NCBI GenBank assembly: GCA_963674555.1
Contig: OY771429.1
Location: forward strand, 806,001-870,000
DNA length: 64,000 bases
Origin: JBGMEA01 sp963674555
GTDB taxonomy: Bacteria; Bacillota; Clostridia; Eubacteriales; Anaerofustaceae
Direction: 5' to 3'
Part shown: in pieces, positions 24,806 through 33,815 of the stretch
Position numbering within the stretch: the first letter of the stretch is position 1
Layout: each line of letters opens with the position of its first letter
The notes under the pieces: model-generated
What the model was told of the DNA's origin: nothing
Seen by the model: the letters and a program-made list of their open reading frames with translations, nothing else
The model's database searches: none
Position numbers and translations under genes: made by a program

Positions 24806-26716
24806 ATGAAAGATGGATTTATAAAAGTTGCCGCAGCAAGCCCGCAGATCAAAATAGCGGATTGTGCGTATAATGCCCAACAGATCCTGTCCGTAATGGA
24901 AGAAGCTGCCGCAAACCAAGTAAGATTGTTGACTTTTCCCGAATTATGCCTAAGTGGCTATACATGCGGAGATCTCTTCTTACAAAAAAGTCTCTTAGAC
25001 GGAGCGGCACAAGCTTTGCTTTCGATAGCAGAGACAACGAAACAATATGAAATGCTCACGGTCGTAGGCGCTCCGCTAATCCATAAAGGCAAATTGTATA
25101 ATTGCGCTGTTTTTATTTATAAAGGATCGATTTTAGGAGTTGTGCCGAAAAAGCATCTTCCGAATTACAATGAATTTTACGAGATGCGACATTTCACTTC
25201 CGCACCCGAATGCACATCCGAAATAACGATCGGAGGATCGACAGTACCGTTCGGTATGCAATTATTATTTACCTGCAAAGAAATGCCTGATTTTATTGTC
25301 GCCGCGGAAATATGCGAAGATTTATGGGTGCCTTCCCCGCCGTCCATTGCACATGCAACGGCCGGAGCGACAGTCATAGTAAATCTTTCCGCCAGTGATG
25401 AAACAATCGGAAAAGAAGAGTACAGACGTTCTCTTGTTGTCGGACAATCCGCTCGCTTGGTATGCGCATATATGTATACGGATGCAGGTAACGGGGAATC
25501 AACGACCGATATGGTTTTCGCGGGACATAATCTGATTGCTGAAAACGGTAAATTGTTAGGTGAAAGTACACTTTTTAAAGAAGACCTATTAATACAAGAG
25601 ATCGATATCCAAAATATAGCCAACGAACGAAAACGTCTTACGACATTCCCTGTACGAGATAATGAAGGTTATCGAACGATTGAGTTTTCTATGGAAATAA
25701 TCGACACTCTTTTGACTAATGTGATCGATCAAACACCTTTTGTTCCGTCGGATCGATCAACCCGAGATCAACGTTGCGAATTGATCCTATCCATGCAAGC
25801 ATCGGGACTTAAAAAACGTATTGAGCATATCGGATGCAAAACCGCAGTGATCGGTGTTTCGGGTGGTTTGGACTCTTGTCTCGCTTTGCTTGTAACGGTA
25901 AAAGCAATGGATATGCTCGACCGTCCTCGAAAAGATATTATTGCACTAACGATGCCTTGTTTCGGTACAACAGAACGAACAAAGAATAACGCGGAGAAAT
26001 TATGCGAAAGTTTGAATGTTACGTTCAAGACGATCGATATTACAGATTCGGTTTTACAACATTTTAAAGATATCGGACACGATTTGGAAATACATGATAC
26101 GGTTTTTGAAAACGCTCAAGCGCGCGAAAGAACACAGATCCTTATGGATATCGCTAACCAGCAAAACGGAATTGTGATCGGAACAGGTGATCTGTCCGAG
26201 TCGGCGCTCGGCTGGTCGACCTATAACGGTGATCACATGTCTATGTACGGCGTAAACGCGTCGGTGCCGAAAACATTGGTTCGTCATATCGTTCAATACG
26301 CCGCAGATACAGCGGAAAGCACTGAAGAAAATGCAGTGCTCTCGGATATTTTAAAGACACCTGTATCACCTGAATTGCTTCCGGCGAAAGACGGTACTAT
26401 TTCGCAAAAAACAGAAGAGATCATAGGACCTTATGAGTTACACGATTTCTTCTTGTATTATGCGATCAGAAGAGCTTTCACACCGTCTAAAGTCCTTCGT
26501 TTAGCCTGTCATGCATTTGATAAAGTGTATGATAAAGAGACAATTTTGAAATGGTTGAGAGTATTTTACAAACGATTTTTCAGTCAACAATTTAAGCGTT
26601 CTTGTATGCCGGACGGACCTAAGATCGGTTCCGTAAGCCTATCCCCCAGGGCCGATTGGCGTATGCCGAGTGATGCTTCCGTACATCTTTGGCTGAAAGA
26701 TTTGGAACAAAATTAA
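24806..26716 (+). CDS. nadE: Glutamine-dependent NAD+ synthetase
   Basis: 636 residues: an N-terminal glutaminase of the nitrilase fold and a C-terminal ATP-pyrophosphatase synthetase. It amidates deamido-NAD+ using ammonia released from glutamine. The glutaminase triad is Glu in LLTFPELCLSGY, Lys in VVPKKHLPNY and Cys in AAEICEDLWVP. The synthetase P-loop is GVSGGLDSCL, with GTGDLSESALGW downstream. Start 24806 is set by the promoter position and by AAAGAGACC just upstream. Stands alone, with its own promoter and terminator. Confidence 0.96.
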   Translation: MKDGFIKVAAASPQIKIADCAYNAQQILSVMEEAAANQVRLLTFPELCLSGYTCGDLFLQKSLLDGAAQALLSIAETTKQYEMLTVVGAPLIHKGKLYNCAVFIYKGSILGVVPKKHLPNYNEFYEMRHFTSAPECTSEITIGGSTVPFGMQLLFTCKEMPDFIVAAEICEDLWVPSPPSIAHATAGATVIVNLSASDETIGKEEYRRSLVVGQSARLVCAYMYTDAGNGESTTDMVFAGHNLIAENGKLLGESTLFKEDLLIQEIDIQNIANERKRLTTFPVRDNEGYRTIEFSMEIIDTLLTNVIDQTPFVPSDRSTRDQRCELILSMQASGLKKRIEHIGCKTAVIGVSGGLDSCLALLVTVKAMDMLDRPRKDIIALTMPCFGTTERTKNNAEKLCESLNVTFKTIDITDSVLQHFKDIGHDLEIHDTVFENAQARERTQILMDIANQQNGIVIGTGDLSESALGWSTYNGDHMSMYGVNASVPKTLVRHIVQYAADTAESTEENAVLSDILKTPVSPELLPAKDGTISQKTEEIIGPYELHDFFLYYAIRRAFTPSKVLRLACHAFDKVYDKETILKWLRVFYKRFFSQQFKRSCMPDGPKIGSVSLSPRADWRMPSDASVHLWLKDLEQN

Positions 26717-26731
26717 TTTTTTTGCAAATGA

Positions 26732-26757
26732 AAAAGCACTGTGAATACAGTGCTTTT
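26732..26757. terminator. Bidirectional terminator
   Basis: AAAAGCACTGT / ACAGTGCTTTT around GAAT, between the convergent nadE and CoA-disulfide reductase genes. Confidence 0.9.
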
Positions 26758-26773
26758 ATTTATTATATACTGA

Positions 26774-28420
26774 TTATCCGAGTATGCTGTTGTATAAACG
26801 ATAACCACCGGATAAATTGTAAACGTCATAACCGTTTTGCATTAATATCCTTGCTCCGATATATCCACGCAACCCGACTTGACAAGTGATATATACCGGT
26901 TTCGATTTATCTATTTCATCCAATCGATCCCTGATCGAATCGACCGGGATATTTTTGAAATCATCGATCGTTCCTCTGTTATATTCTCCTTCGGATCGAA
27001 TATCGAGCAGAGTTACACTTCCATCTTTCGGAAGATCTGCTACATCATGCCAATGAAAATTCTTGACGTTACCCTTCAAAATATTTTCTGCCACAAATCC
27101 TGCCATGTTCACAGGATCTTTCGCAGATGAGAATGGAGGTGCGTAAGCCAATTCCAATTCAGTAAGATCATAAACAGTCATCCCCGCACGTATCGCAGTC
27201 GCAAAAACATCGATACGTTTATCTACCCCATCGCGTCCGACGATCTGAGCACCCAATAGTTTACCGTCATCTTTAGCAAAAATGATCTTGATCGACATAC
27301 TGTTTGCGCCCGGGTAATAGGATGCATGCGAAGCCGAATAAGTGAATGATTTTACATAATCGATCCCTTGCGCTTTCGCGACATGTTCCGTAAGTCCGGT
27401 CATGCTTACCGTAAGATCGAAACATTTAAGGATACCTGTACCTTGTGTGCCTTTATATACACTGTCTATACCGCTGATTTGATCTGCTGCGATACGTCCT
27501 TGTTTGTTCGCAGGTCCCGCCAATGGGACATATCCTGTATTGTTTGAAACAAAATCTGTGATCTGTATCGCATCTCCAACAGCGTAAATATTTTCATCCG
27601 AAGTAAGCATTCGGTCATTTACAATGATCCCGCCTTTCGGATGGACATCAAGTCCCGCTTCTTTCGCAAGCGAACTTTCGGGACGAACACCGACAGCCAT
27701 GATCACAAAATCCGCATAGATCTCACTGTCATCCAACGTAATTTTTAGACCATTTTCACTCTCATTTATCGCATTTACACCGTCTTCTAAAATAAGATTA
27801 ACGCCTTTTGCACGAATATGATTATGTACATCACATGCTACGTCATAATCGATAGATGCGATAACATGTTCCGCTTTCTCGACGATCGTTACATCAAGCC
27901 CCGCTTCATGTAAATTTTCGGCCATCTCGATTCCGATGTAACCGCCGCCTACAACGACAACACTTTTCGGCTGTGCTTTTTCCACGTACTCTTTGATTTT
28001 AAATGTATCCGGAATATTGCGAAGCACCATAACCTTTTCATTATCGATCCCTTCGATCGGTGGCTTGAAAGGTTCCGCCCCCGGTGATAAGATCAATTTA
28101 TCGTACGATTCCTTATATGTTTCCCCTGTAAAGAGATTTTTAACCTCTACCGTTTTATTTTCTTTATCGATCGAAACAACTTCATTTAATACCCTTACAT
28201 CAACATTGAATCTGTTATTAAAACTCTCAGGAGTTTGTAATGTCAACGCACTTTTTTCTTTGATATCGCCGCCGATGTAATACGGCAGTCCGCAATTCGC
28301 AAAAGAAATATACTCTCCGCGCTCGAACATGATAATTTCTGCCTGCTCATCCAAACGACGCAAACGTGCTGCCGCTGATGCTCCACCGGCAACGCCGCCA
28401 ACGATCAGTACTTTTTTCAT
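26774..28420 (-). CDS. CoA-disulfide reductase with C-terminal rhodanese domain
   Basis: 548 residues. The N-terminal 440 or so are a pyridine nucleotide-disulfide oxidoreductase: FAD motif VLIVGGVAGGASAAARLRR, the single active Cys43 in FANCGLPYYIGG, NAD motif VVVVGGGYIGIEMAENL, and IYAVGDA. The last 90 residues are a rhodanese domain with Cys in YITCQVGLRGY. Fused enzymes of this type reduce CoA disulfide, CoA persulfide or polysulfide. It likely protects thiols or handles sulfane sulfur in an anaerobe; the choice between these is open. An AAGGATGG ribosome site precedes the ATG. Confidence 0.9.
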   Translation of the reverse strand: MKKVLIVGGVAGGASAAARLRRLDEQAEIIMFERGEYISFANCGLPYYIGGDIKEKSALTLQTPESFNNRFNVDVRVLNEVVSIDKENKTVEVKNLFTGETYKESYDKLILSPGAEPFKPPIEGIDNEKVMVLRNIPDTFKIKEYVEKAQPKSVVVVGGGYIGIEMAENLHEAGLDVTIVEKAEHVIASIDYDVACDVHNHIRAKGVNLILEDGVNAINESENGLKITLDDSEIYADFVIMAVGVRPESSLAKEAGLDVHPKGGIIVNDRMLTSDENIYAVGDAIQITDFVSNNTGYVPLAGPANKQGRIAADQISGIDSVYKGTQGTGILKCFDLTVSMTGLTEHVAKAQGIDYVKSFTYSASHASYYPGANSMSIKIIFAKDDGKLLGAQIVGRDGVDKRIDVFATAIRAGMTVYDLTELELAYAPPFSSAKDPVNMAGFVAENILKGNVKNFHWHDVADLPKDGSVTLLDIRSEGEYNRGTIDDFKNIPVDSIRDRLDEIDKSKPVYITCQVGLRGYIGARILMQNGYDVYNLSGGYRLYNSILG

Positions 28421-28490
28421 AATTCTACCATCCTTATATATAAATTAATTATTGACTGTATGTATTTTATCATATCATTCAAAATCATTC

Positions 28491-28505
28491 GGTGATATTA
28501 TCACC
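28491..28505. repeat. Perfect palindrome GGTGATATTATCACC
   Basis: A 15-base perfect inverted repeat that abuts the stop of the GNAT gene and lies 70 bases upstream of the CoA-disulfide reductase gene. There is no T-run, so it reads more like an operator for the reductase than a terminator. Confidence 0.45.
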
Positions 28506-29000
28506 TTATTGAGGCTCTTGCCACAAGGTTCGAATACCCTTATCATCAAGTCGATATATGATCCAATCACTCATTGGAAATGCACCCATTTTTTCATAAA
28601 ACTGCATAGAAGGTTCATTCCAATTCAGACATGCCCACTCCATACGAGCGCAATTTTGTTCCTGTGCCACCCTTGCCAAATAAATGAAGATCTCTTTGCC
28701 AAATCCGCGTTTCCGCATTTCAGGTATGATGTATATATCTTCTACGTATAATCCGGGCCGTCCCGTAAAAGTTGAAAAATTATAAAAATATATCGCGTAA
28801 CCGATCGCTTTTTGATCGTATTCTACGATCAATGCTTCCGATTTTTTCCTTGTAAAAATTGAATCATAAAGTATTTCTTCGGTAGCGCCAACTTCATCAA
28901 GAAGATTTTCATATTCTGCCAAATCTTTTATAAATTGAAGTATCGTTTTAACATCTTCTTTTTTTGCTTTGCGCAATACCAATTGTGTGTTTTCTGTCAT
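28506..29000 (-). CDS. GNAT-family N-acetyltransferase
   Basis: 164 residues. The acetyl-CoA loop is in IIPEMRKRGFGKEIFIYLAR (R/Q-x-x-G-x-G/A form), preceded by GLYVEDIYI and followed by ARMEWACLNWNEPSMQFYEK. These match the spermidine/diamine acetyltransferase-like branch of GNAT proteins (VEDLYV and NxPSIxFYE-type blocks), so an amine or amino-acid substrate is likely but unproven. The ATG overlaps the stop of the hydrolase gene by four bases. Confidence 0.82.
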   Translation of the reverse strand: MTENTQLVLRKAKKEDVKTILQFIKDLAEYENLLDEVGATEEILYDSIFTRKKSEALIVEYDQKAIGYAIYFYNFSTFTGRPGLYVEDIYIIPEMRKRGFGKEIFIYLARVAQEQNCARMEWACLNWNEPSMQFYEKMGAFPMSDWIIYRLDDKGIRTLWQEPQ

Positions 29001-29722
29001 TTCTGCTTCTCCTCTGTTTCCTTCAAAAATCTCTTTACAGCTGCATTGAATTCATGCGGTAACTTCCTTGCCGCAAAATGATCCGCATTCGGTAATATCT
29101 CAAGTTTTGCATTTTCAATCAACGCCGCGATCTTATCCGTATGAGTCTGTTTGATCATGTCATGTTCTCCGACGATAACCAAAGTCGGTGTTTTAATACT
29201 TTGAGTCTCTTTCTCTGAAAATCGGGGTTGGTCGATCATCAGAGAAATGATTTCTTTTTTTCTTTTCGCTTTTGCAGAAAACAAAGACAGTAAAGAATAG
29301 AGAATGTATTCTCTGAATATTTGATGTCTTACGGCATTATTGAGACCTTCGGGATACAAATTAGCCCCATTGAGGATCAATGTACGAACTCTTTGCGGAT
29401 AGCGCAGAGCAAGAGCGATCGCGGTATTCCCACCGTCACTGAAACCCAATATATGCGCCATATCTATTTTGAGTTCATCCATTACGGCAATCACATCATC
29501 AGCAAATAAATTAAAGTCTAGTGACAAACGTCCGAAAGATGATTGTCCGTGTCCGCGTGTATCGATCAAGACCAATTGATATTTTTCTGAAAAGACATTG
29601 ATTTGATTATGAAAATACAGCATGCTTTCACCGTTACCATGAAGCATGATCAGAGGATATCCCTTGCCGTATATCTCATAATAAATATCCGAGGTTTTAT
29701 TATGAACAGACCCTTTTTGCAT
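28997..29722 (-). CDS. Alpha/beta-fold hydrolase
   Basis: 241 residues. The oxyanion motif is LIMLHGNGESMLYF, the nucleophile Ser lies in HILGFSDGGNTA, the acid Asp is in VGEHDMIK and the His in NADHFAARK. DTRGHGQSS precedes the nucleophile as usual. The cap region is short. The substrate is unknown; esterase or peptidase-like activity is possible. It is co-transcribed with the GNAT gene by a four-base overlap. Confidence 0.85.
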   Translation of the reverse strand: MQKGSVHNKTSDIYYEIYGKGYPLIMLHGNGESMLYFHNQINVFSEKYQLVLIDTRGHGQSSFGRLSLDFNLFADDVIAVMDELKIDMAHILGFSDGGNTAIALALRYPQRVRTLILNGANLYPEGLNNAVRHQIFREYILYSLLSLFSAKAKRKKEIISLMIDQPRFSEKETQSIKTPTLVIVGEHDMIKQTHTDKIAALIENAKLEILPNADHFAARKLPHEFNAAVKRFLKETEEKQK

Positions 29723-29830
29723 TTTATCTCCGTACTTATTTTTTATATTTAGAACAAGTATATTTGCTGTAAAAATTCAATTAAATATCGATTAAGACAA
29801 ACTTATGTTTTTTATCTCTACTAAATAATA

Positions 29831-29839
29831 TGTTATAAT
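29831..29839 (+). promoter_or_regulatory. Possible extended -10 promoter of the glycosyltransferase gene
   Basis: TGTTATAAT has both the TGn extension and a perfect TATAAT, 31 bases before the ATG. No clear -35 box is found, which extended -10 promoters do not need. Confidence 0.45.
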
Positions 29840-29870
29840 AAGCATATACTTTTCACACGGAGGCTTCAAG

Positions 29871-31064
29871 ATGAATGACAAAAAAATTTTGATCGGTGAA
29901 TATATAGATTCTTACTTACCGGCAATCGACGGTGTTATTGTTACTGTGCAAAACTATGCTAGATGGTTAAACCAAGAACATTGCGAATGTTACGTTGCCA
30001 CCGCAGAAGGTCCGAGAGGATATGTTGATACCGATCCATTCGAAGTTATCCGGTATCGATCGATACCTATCCCGAAACACCCTCCGTATCGTTTTGGAAT
30101 CCCGATCTTAGATGTATCATATGTTGCAAAGAATCATCAATTGTCTCCGGATCTTGTGCATGCCCATAGTCCCTTTGCAGCGGGCTATGAAGCCCAGCGT
30201 GTCGCTCATAACCGCAAAATACCGCTTGTCGCAAGTTTTCATACCAAATATTATGATGATATCTATGAAGCTACCAACAGCGAACTTATAGCTGAAACTG
30301 CCGTAAAGATGATCGTTGAATTTTATCATACCGCTGATTATGTATGGACTGTCAACGAAAAAACCGCTGAAACATTGCGTTCTTACGGTTATATCAGAGA
30401 TTTGGAGATCATGCCGAACGGAACTGATTATGCTCTTCCGGACAATAATCAAAATGCGATAGATGCAGTCAATCATCGATTCGGATTTAACAATGATGAA
30501 AAGATCATGTTATATGTCGGTCAGATCGAATACAAGAAAAATCTTATGATGCTGATGGATGCGATCGCTCTTTATAAACAAAAACACCGAAACTTTAAAC
30601 TACTGTTGGTCGGTCAAGGAACAGCAAGAGAGGACTTAGAACAAAGATGTCGAGAATTGGATATCAGTGATGTAGTCATTTTTGCCGGAGTAGAACCGAG
30701 TCGAGAAAAGCTTTTTGAAATTTACATCCGTGCTGACTTATTTACTTTCCCTTCAGTCTTCGACACATTCGGACTCGTGGTAGTAGAAGCTGCATCGGCA
30801 GAATGTCCGGCTGTTCTGATAGAAGGCTCATCCGCAGCATCAAATACGACCCATAACGAAAATGCTTTTTTATGTAAAAACGATACACAAAGTCTTTGTG
30901 ATGCTATTACATTCGCGTTGAGTGATGACGAAAACCTCAAGCGTGTTGGAAAGAATGCCGAAAAAACGCTTGCTACGCCTTGGAATAAGATCGTCGATAA
31001 AGTTTACGACCGATATCTTGGGATCATTGAGGAATTTAAACACATAGAAAAAGAAGTGCATTAA
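29871..31064 (+). CDS. GT4-family glycosyltransferase
   Basis: 397 residues, two Rossmann domains. It opens KILIGEYIDSYLPAIDGV, where the acceptor-side loop lies, has DLVHAHSPFAAGYEA and PLVASFHTKYYDD, and in the donor domain VGQIEYKKNLMMLMDA and PSVFDTFGLVVVEAASAE, the E-x7-E region of GT4. The H-x-H and FHT features recall the diacylglycerol glucosyltransferases that make glycolipids. Membrane glycolipid synthesis is a fair guess, not a certainty. It converges on the cysteine desulfurase gene with one base between the two stops. Confidence 0.83.
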   Translation: MNDKKILIGEYIDSYLPAIDGVIVTVQNYARWLNQEHCECYVATAEGPRGYVDTDPFEVIRYRSIPIPKHPPYRFGIPILDVSYVAKNHQLSPDLVHAHSPFAAGYEAQRVAHNRKIPLVASFHTKYYDDIYEATNSELIAETAVKMIVEFYHTADYVWTVNEKTAETLRSYGYIRDLEIMPNGTDYALPDNNQNAIDAVNHRFGFNNDEKIMLYVGQIEYKKNLMMLMDAIALYKQKHRNFKLLLVGQGTAREDLEQRCRELDISDVVIFAGVEPSREKLFEIYIRADLFTFPSVFDTFGLVVVEAASAECPAVLIEGSSAASNTTHNENAFLCKNDTQSLCDAITFALSDDENLKRVGKNAEKTLATPWNKIVDKVYDRYLGIIEEFKHIEKEVH

Positions 31065-31065
31065 G

Positions 31066-32196
31066 CTATCTTCTTAAGCGTTTTACGACAGATCGCAAAG
31101 CGGAAAATGCAAGATCTAACTCTTCGACTGTTGTATATTTACTTAAAGTAAATCTTGCGGAAGCTCCGTAATCCTCTTTCCCGATCGCTTTTATCACATG
31201 AGATGTCTCTACAGAACCAGACATGCAGGCTGATCCGGCAGAAATGCAAATGCCTTCAAGGTCCATTGCATACAGCAATGCATCAGTTTCGATACCAGAG
31301 ATCGAAATATTTAAGTTTTCACCTATCCTGTTTGACATAGAACCGTTTATCGCGACACCTTCTATGTCTTTTTTTATTTTATCGAGCAAATAATTTCTTA
31401 ATAATGCGATATTTTCTTCACGTTCGTACATGTCATGATAAGCGTTATTAACTGATATGCCCATACCGGCGATCAATGGCGCATTGATCGTACCCGGTCT
31501 TATTTTTTTCTCTTGATCGCCTCCATAACTAATCGGATGGATTTTATATCCTTTACGAGCGTATAAAAATCCGACACCCTTCGGCCCATGCAATTTATGA
31601 GCGGACATACTGAGCATATCGATATTCATCAGATTTACGTCTATCATCAGTTTTCCGAAAGATTGCACCGCATCACAATGGAATGCGACCCCATTCTCAT
31701 GAGCGATAGCTCCAATTTCTTCGACCGGTTGAATCGTCCCGATTTCATTATTGACATGCATGATAGACAACAAAATCGTATCTTCCCGTATTGCAGCGGT
31801 AAGGTCTTCTAAGTTTATCAATCCATCTTGATCTATCGCCAGATAAGTAACTTCAAATCCTTCTTGTTCCAATTCTTTACATGGATTAAGCACAGCATGA
31901 TGTTCCGAAACAGATGTTATAAGATGCTTTCCTTTATCAGCATTTGCTCTGGCATAGCCAAGCAACGCAAGATTGTTTGATTCGGTTCCACCGCTTGTAA
32001 AATATATTTCACCGGGTGCGCTGTCAATTGCCTTTGCGCATATTTCGCGGACAGACTCTACTTTTGCTGCTGCTTTTTGCCCCATTGAATGCAAAGAAGA
32101 CGGATTCGCATAAATATCGTTCATACATAATGCGACCTCGTCGATCACTTCAGCGTCTGTTTTTGTTGTCGCTGCATTATCCAAATATATTTTCAT
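31066..32196 (-). CDS. Cysteine desulfurase (NifS/IscS-like)
   Basis: 376 residues, class-V PLP aminotransferase fold. It takes sulfur from cysteine as an enzyme persulfide. MKIYLDNAATTKTD is the start; TSGGTESNNLALLG binds PLP; VAFHCDAVQSFGK holds the Asp; SMSAHKLHGPKGVGF contains the Schiff-base Lys. The mobile Cys is in ISAGSACMSGS. No scaffold (iscU/nifU) gene is adjacent, so it may serve tRNA thiolation or general Fe-S assembly. Thymidine kinase lies 59 bases upstream on the same strand. Confidence 0.92.
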   Translation of the reverse strand: MKIYLDNAATTKTDAEVIDEVALCMNDIYANPSSLHSMGQKAAAKVESVREICAKAIDSAPGEIYFTSGGTESNNLALLGYARANADKGKHLITSVSEHHAVLNPCKELEQEGFEVTYLAIDQDGLINLEDLTAAIREDTILLSIMHVNNEIGTIQPVEEIGAIAHENGVAFHCDAVQSFGKLMIDVNLMNIDMLSMSAHKLHGPKGVGFLYARKGYKIHPISYGGDQEKKIRPGTINAPLIAGMGISVNNAYHDMYEREENIALLRNYLLDKIKKDIEGVAINGSMSNRIGENLNISISGIETDALLYAMDLEGICISAGSACMSGSVETSHVIKAIGKEDYGASARFTLSKYTTVEELDLAFSALRSVVKRLRR

Positions 32197-32255
32197 TGTC
32201 CACCTGTTTAAACTATTATCAATACGATCTCACGTACACGACTTTAGTATATTAT

Positions 32256-32852
32256 CTACGATTCATTCTCTGCAGGCAATTTGGGATTACCGTAACATTT
32301 TCTGCAAACAGGGATATAATTGTCATTACCGCCGATCAAAACCTGCTCTCCGGTATAAACGGGTTTCCCGTCCAACACTCTTAAGACCATCGTTGCCTTT
32401 CGGTCACAGAACCAACAGATCGTCTTGATCTCTTCAATCTTATCCGCGTAGATCAATAGAGCTTTACTTCCTTCGAACAAGTCATTTTTAAAATCATTCT
32501 TCAATCCGTAGACAATGACCGGAATATTCATATAATCTACGATTTGCGTTAATTCCATGACTTGTTTTTCGGTCAGAAATTGCCCTTCATCTATGAGTAT
32601 GCAGTGGATAGGTTTTGTATCCACAAGATTATCTTGAATGATCTGAATGATCGAAGTTTCATTATTATATGGAATAGCATGACGTTTCAGTCCGATACGC
32701 GAAGCAACGACCGCCTTTCCGTAACGATCATCCATTTCCGAATTGAATATTAAAACACGTTTATTTTGCTCTTCATAATTATGAGCTATCTTCAATACTT
32801 CAATCGATTTTCCAGCATTCATACTGGAATAGCGATAATATAATTGTGCCAT
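32256..32852 (-). CDS. tdk: Thymidine kinase, type II
   Basis: 198 residues. It phosphorylates deoxythymidine with ATP. The P-loop is YSSMNAGKS, followed by the Asp-containing block ILIDEGQFL. The lasso region that binds thymidine and the structural zinc show CWFCDRKA and CRKCYG. A longer frame opens with TTG at 32867, but TTTGGAG lies nine bases ahead of the ATG at 32852, and the protein then starts MAQLYYRYSSMNAGKS as in the family. Salvage role. Confidence 0.93.
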   Translation of the reverse strand: MAQLYYRYSSMNAGKSIEVLKIAHNYEEQNKRVLIFNSEMDDRYGKAVVASRIGLKRHAIPYNNETSIIQIIQDNLVDTKPIHCILIDEGQFLTEKQVMELTQIVDYMNIPVIVYGLKNDFKNDLFEGSKALLIYADKIEEIKTICWFCDRKATMVLRVLDGKPVYTGEQVLIGGNDNYIPVCRKCYGNPKLPAENES

Positions 32853-32978
32853 ATCTGCAAACTCCAAATTCTACTTTTTTCTTAATTATATCATTTTAAC
32901 GATCTATTTTTACAAGATTGTTTTATTCTTTTATCGGATTCGGTATAATGAAAGAAAAATACAGGAATAAACGTACGA

Positions 32979-33815
32979 ATGAAAAAACCGATTTACTTTA
33001 TCATTTTAGCATGTTTTTATATGGTCGTACTGTTTGGGTGCACCAAAAATATCGCTGCGGATCCGAATACACAAAACCTTGATGCCGCTGATAAAAAGTA
33101 CCTTTATCAAGACGGTCAATATACCGCCCATGCTTCTTATTTCGATGAAGACGGTTATGCGCCTATTCTTGAGATATGTGTTACTGATGGGATCATAACC
33201 AATGTATATTACGATCTATATTCCAATGACGGCACATATTTTTCTATGATCACCGATGAAGAATTAAAGAGCGATATACAGTCCTTCAACACTGAGCTTA
33301 AATCACTCAATACCCGATTATTACAAACACAAACATATGTGCAATCGGAAACAACTTCATCATCGCAACTTCAGACGGATTATATCGAAATGACCTCTGC
33401 CTTGATACCGAAAATGCTCAGCGGCGATCATAGCATTACCGAAGTTGGATTGGCACAATCTTATACCGCCACCGACACCGTGATGAATGAACTCGGATAT
33501 TATTACCAATTAACTGTAAGGTATTATAATGATGTAATTGTTGAAATTAAGTTAGCCCAGATCGATGACGAAGGTGAAGATATCTTTGCTTCCAGACAAA
33601 AACTCCAAGATTTTAATGATCAATACGGTGTAGATTATCTTGAATTCCTTGAGATAATGCAATTCATTCCGGAAGACAGGCTCACTTTACAAAAAGCCAG
33701 CCCGATTGAAGTTTATGATCCGCTATTTGATGCTTATAACGGACTTGCCAAAATCATCGATAAAAAACATATCAAATTCTTGTATGATACTCAAGTCCTA
33801 TTTTCTAACAGATAG
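32979..33815 (+). CDS. Lipoprotein with FMN-binding-like repeats
   Basis: 278 residues. The signal peptide ends in the lipobox VVLFGC (Cys21). The mature part has YLYQDGQYTAHASYFDEDGY plus ITNVYYDLYSNDG and a second, weaker copy (YYYQLTVRYYNDVIVEIKL), the pattern of surface lipoproteins related to FMN-binding domains and to pheromone-precursor lipoproteins. No clear Thr for covalent flavin is seen, so flavin binding is doubtful. The 3' end overlaps the convergent ABC-F gene by 25 bases. Function unknown. Confidence 0.65.
   Translation: MKKPIYFIILACFYMVVLFGCTKNIAADPNTQNLDAADKKYLYQDGQYTAHASYFDEDGYAPILEICVTDGIITNVYYDLYSNDGTYFSMITDEELKSDIQSFNTELKSLNTRLLQTQTYVQSETTSSSQLQTDYIEMTSALIPKMLSGDHSITEVGLAQSYTATDTVMNELGYYYQLTVRYYNDVIVEIKLAQIDDEGEDIFASRQKLQDFNDQYGVDYLEFLEIMQFIPEDRLTLQKASPIEVYDPLFDAYNGLAKIIDKKHIKFLYDTQVLFSNR

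Noticed and set aside
24658..24873. 71-residue frame upstream of nadE
   Set aside because: It covers the nadE promoter and runs into nadE in another frame.
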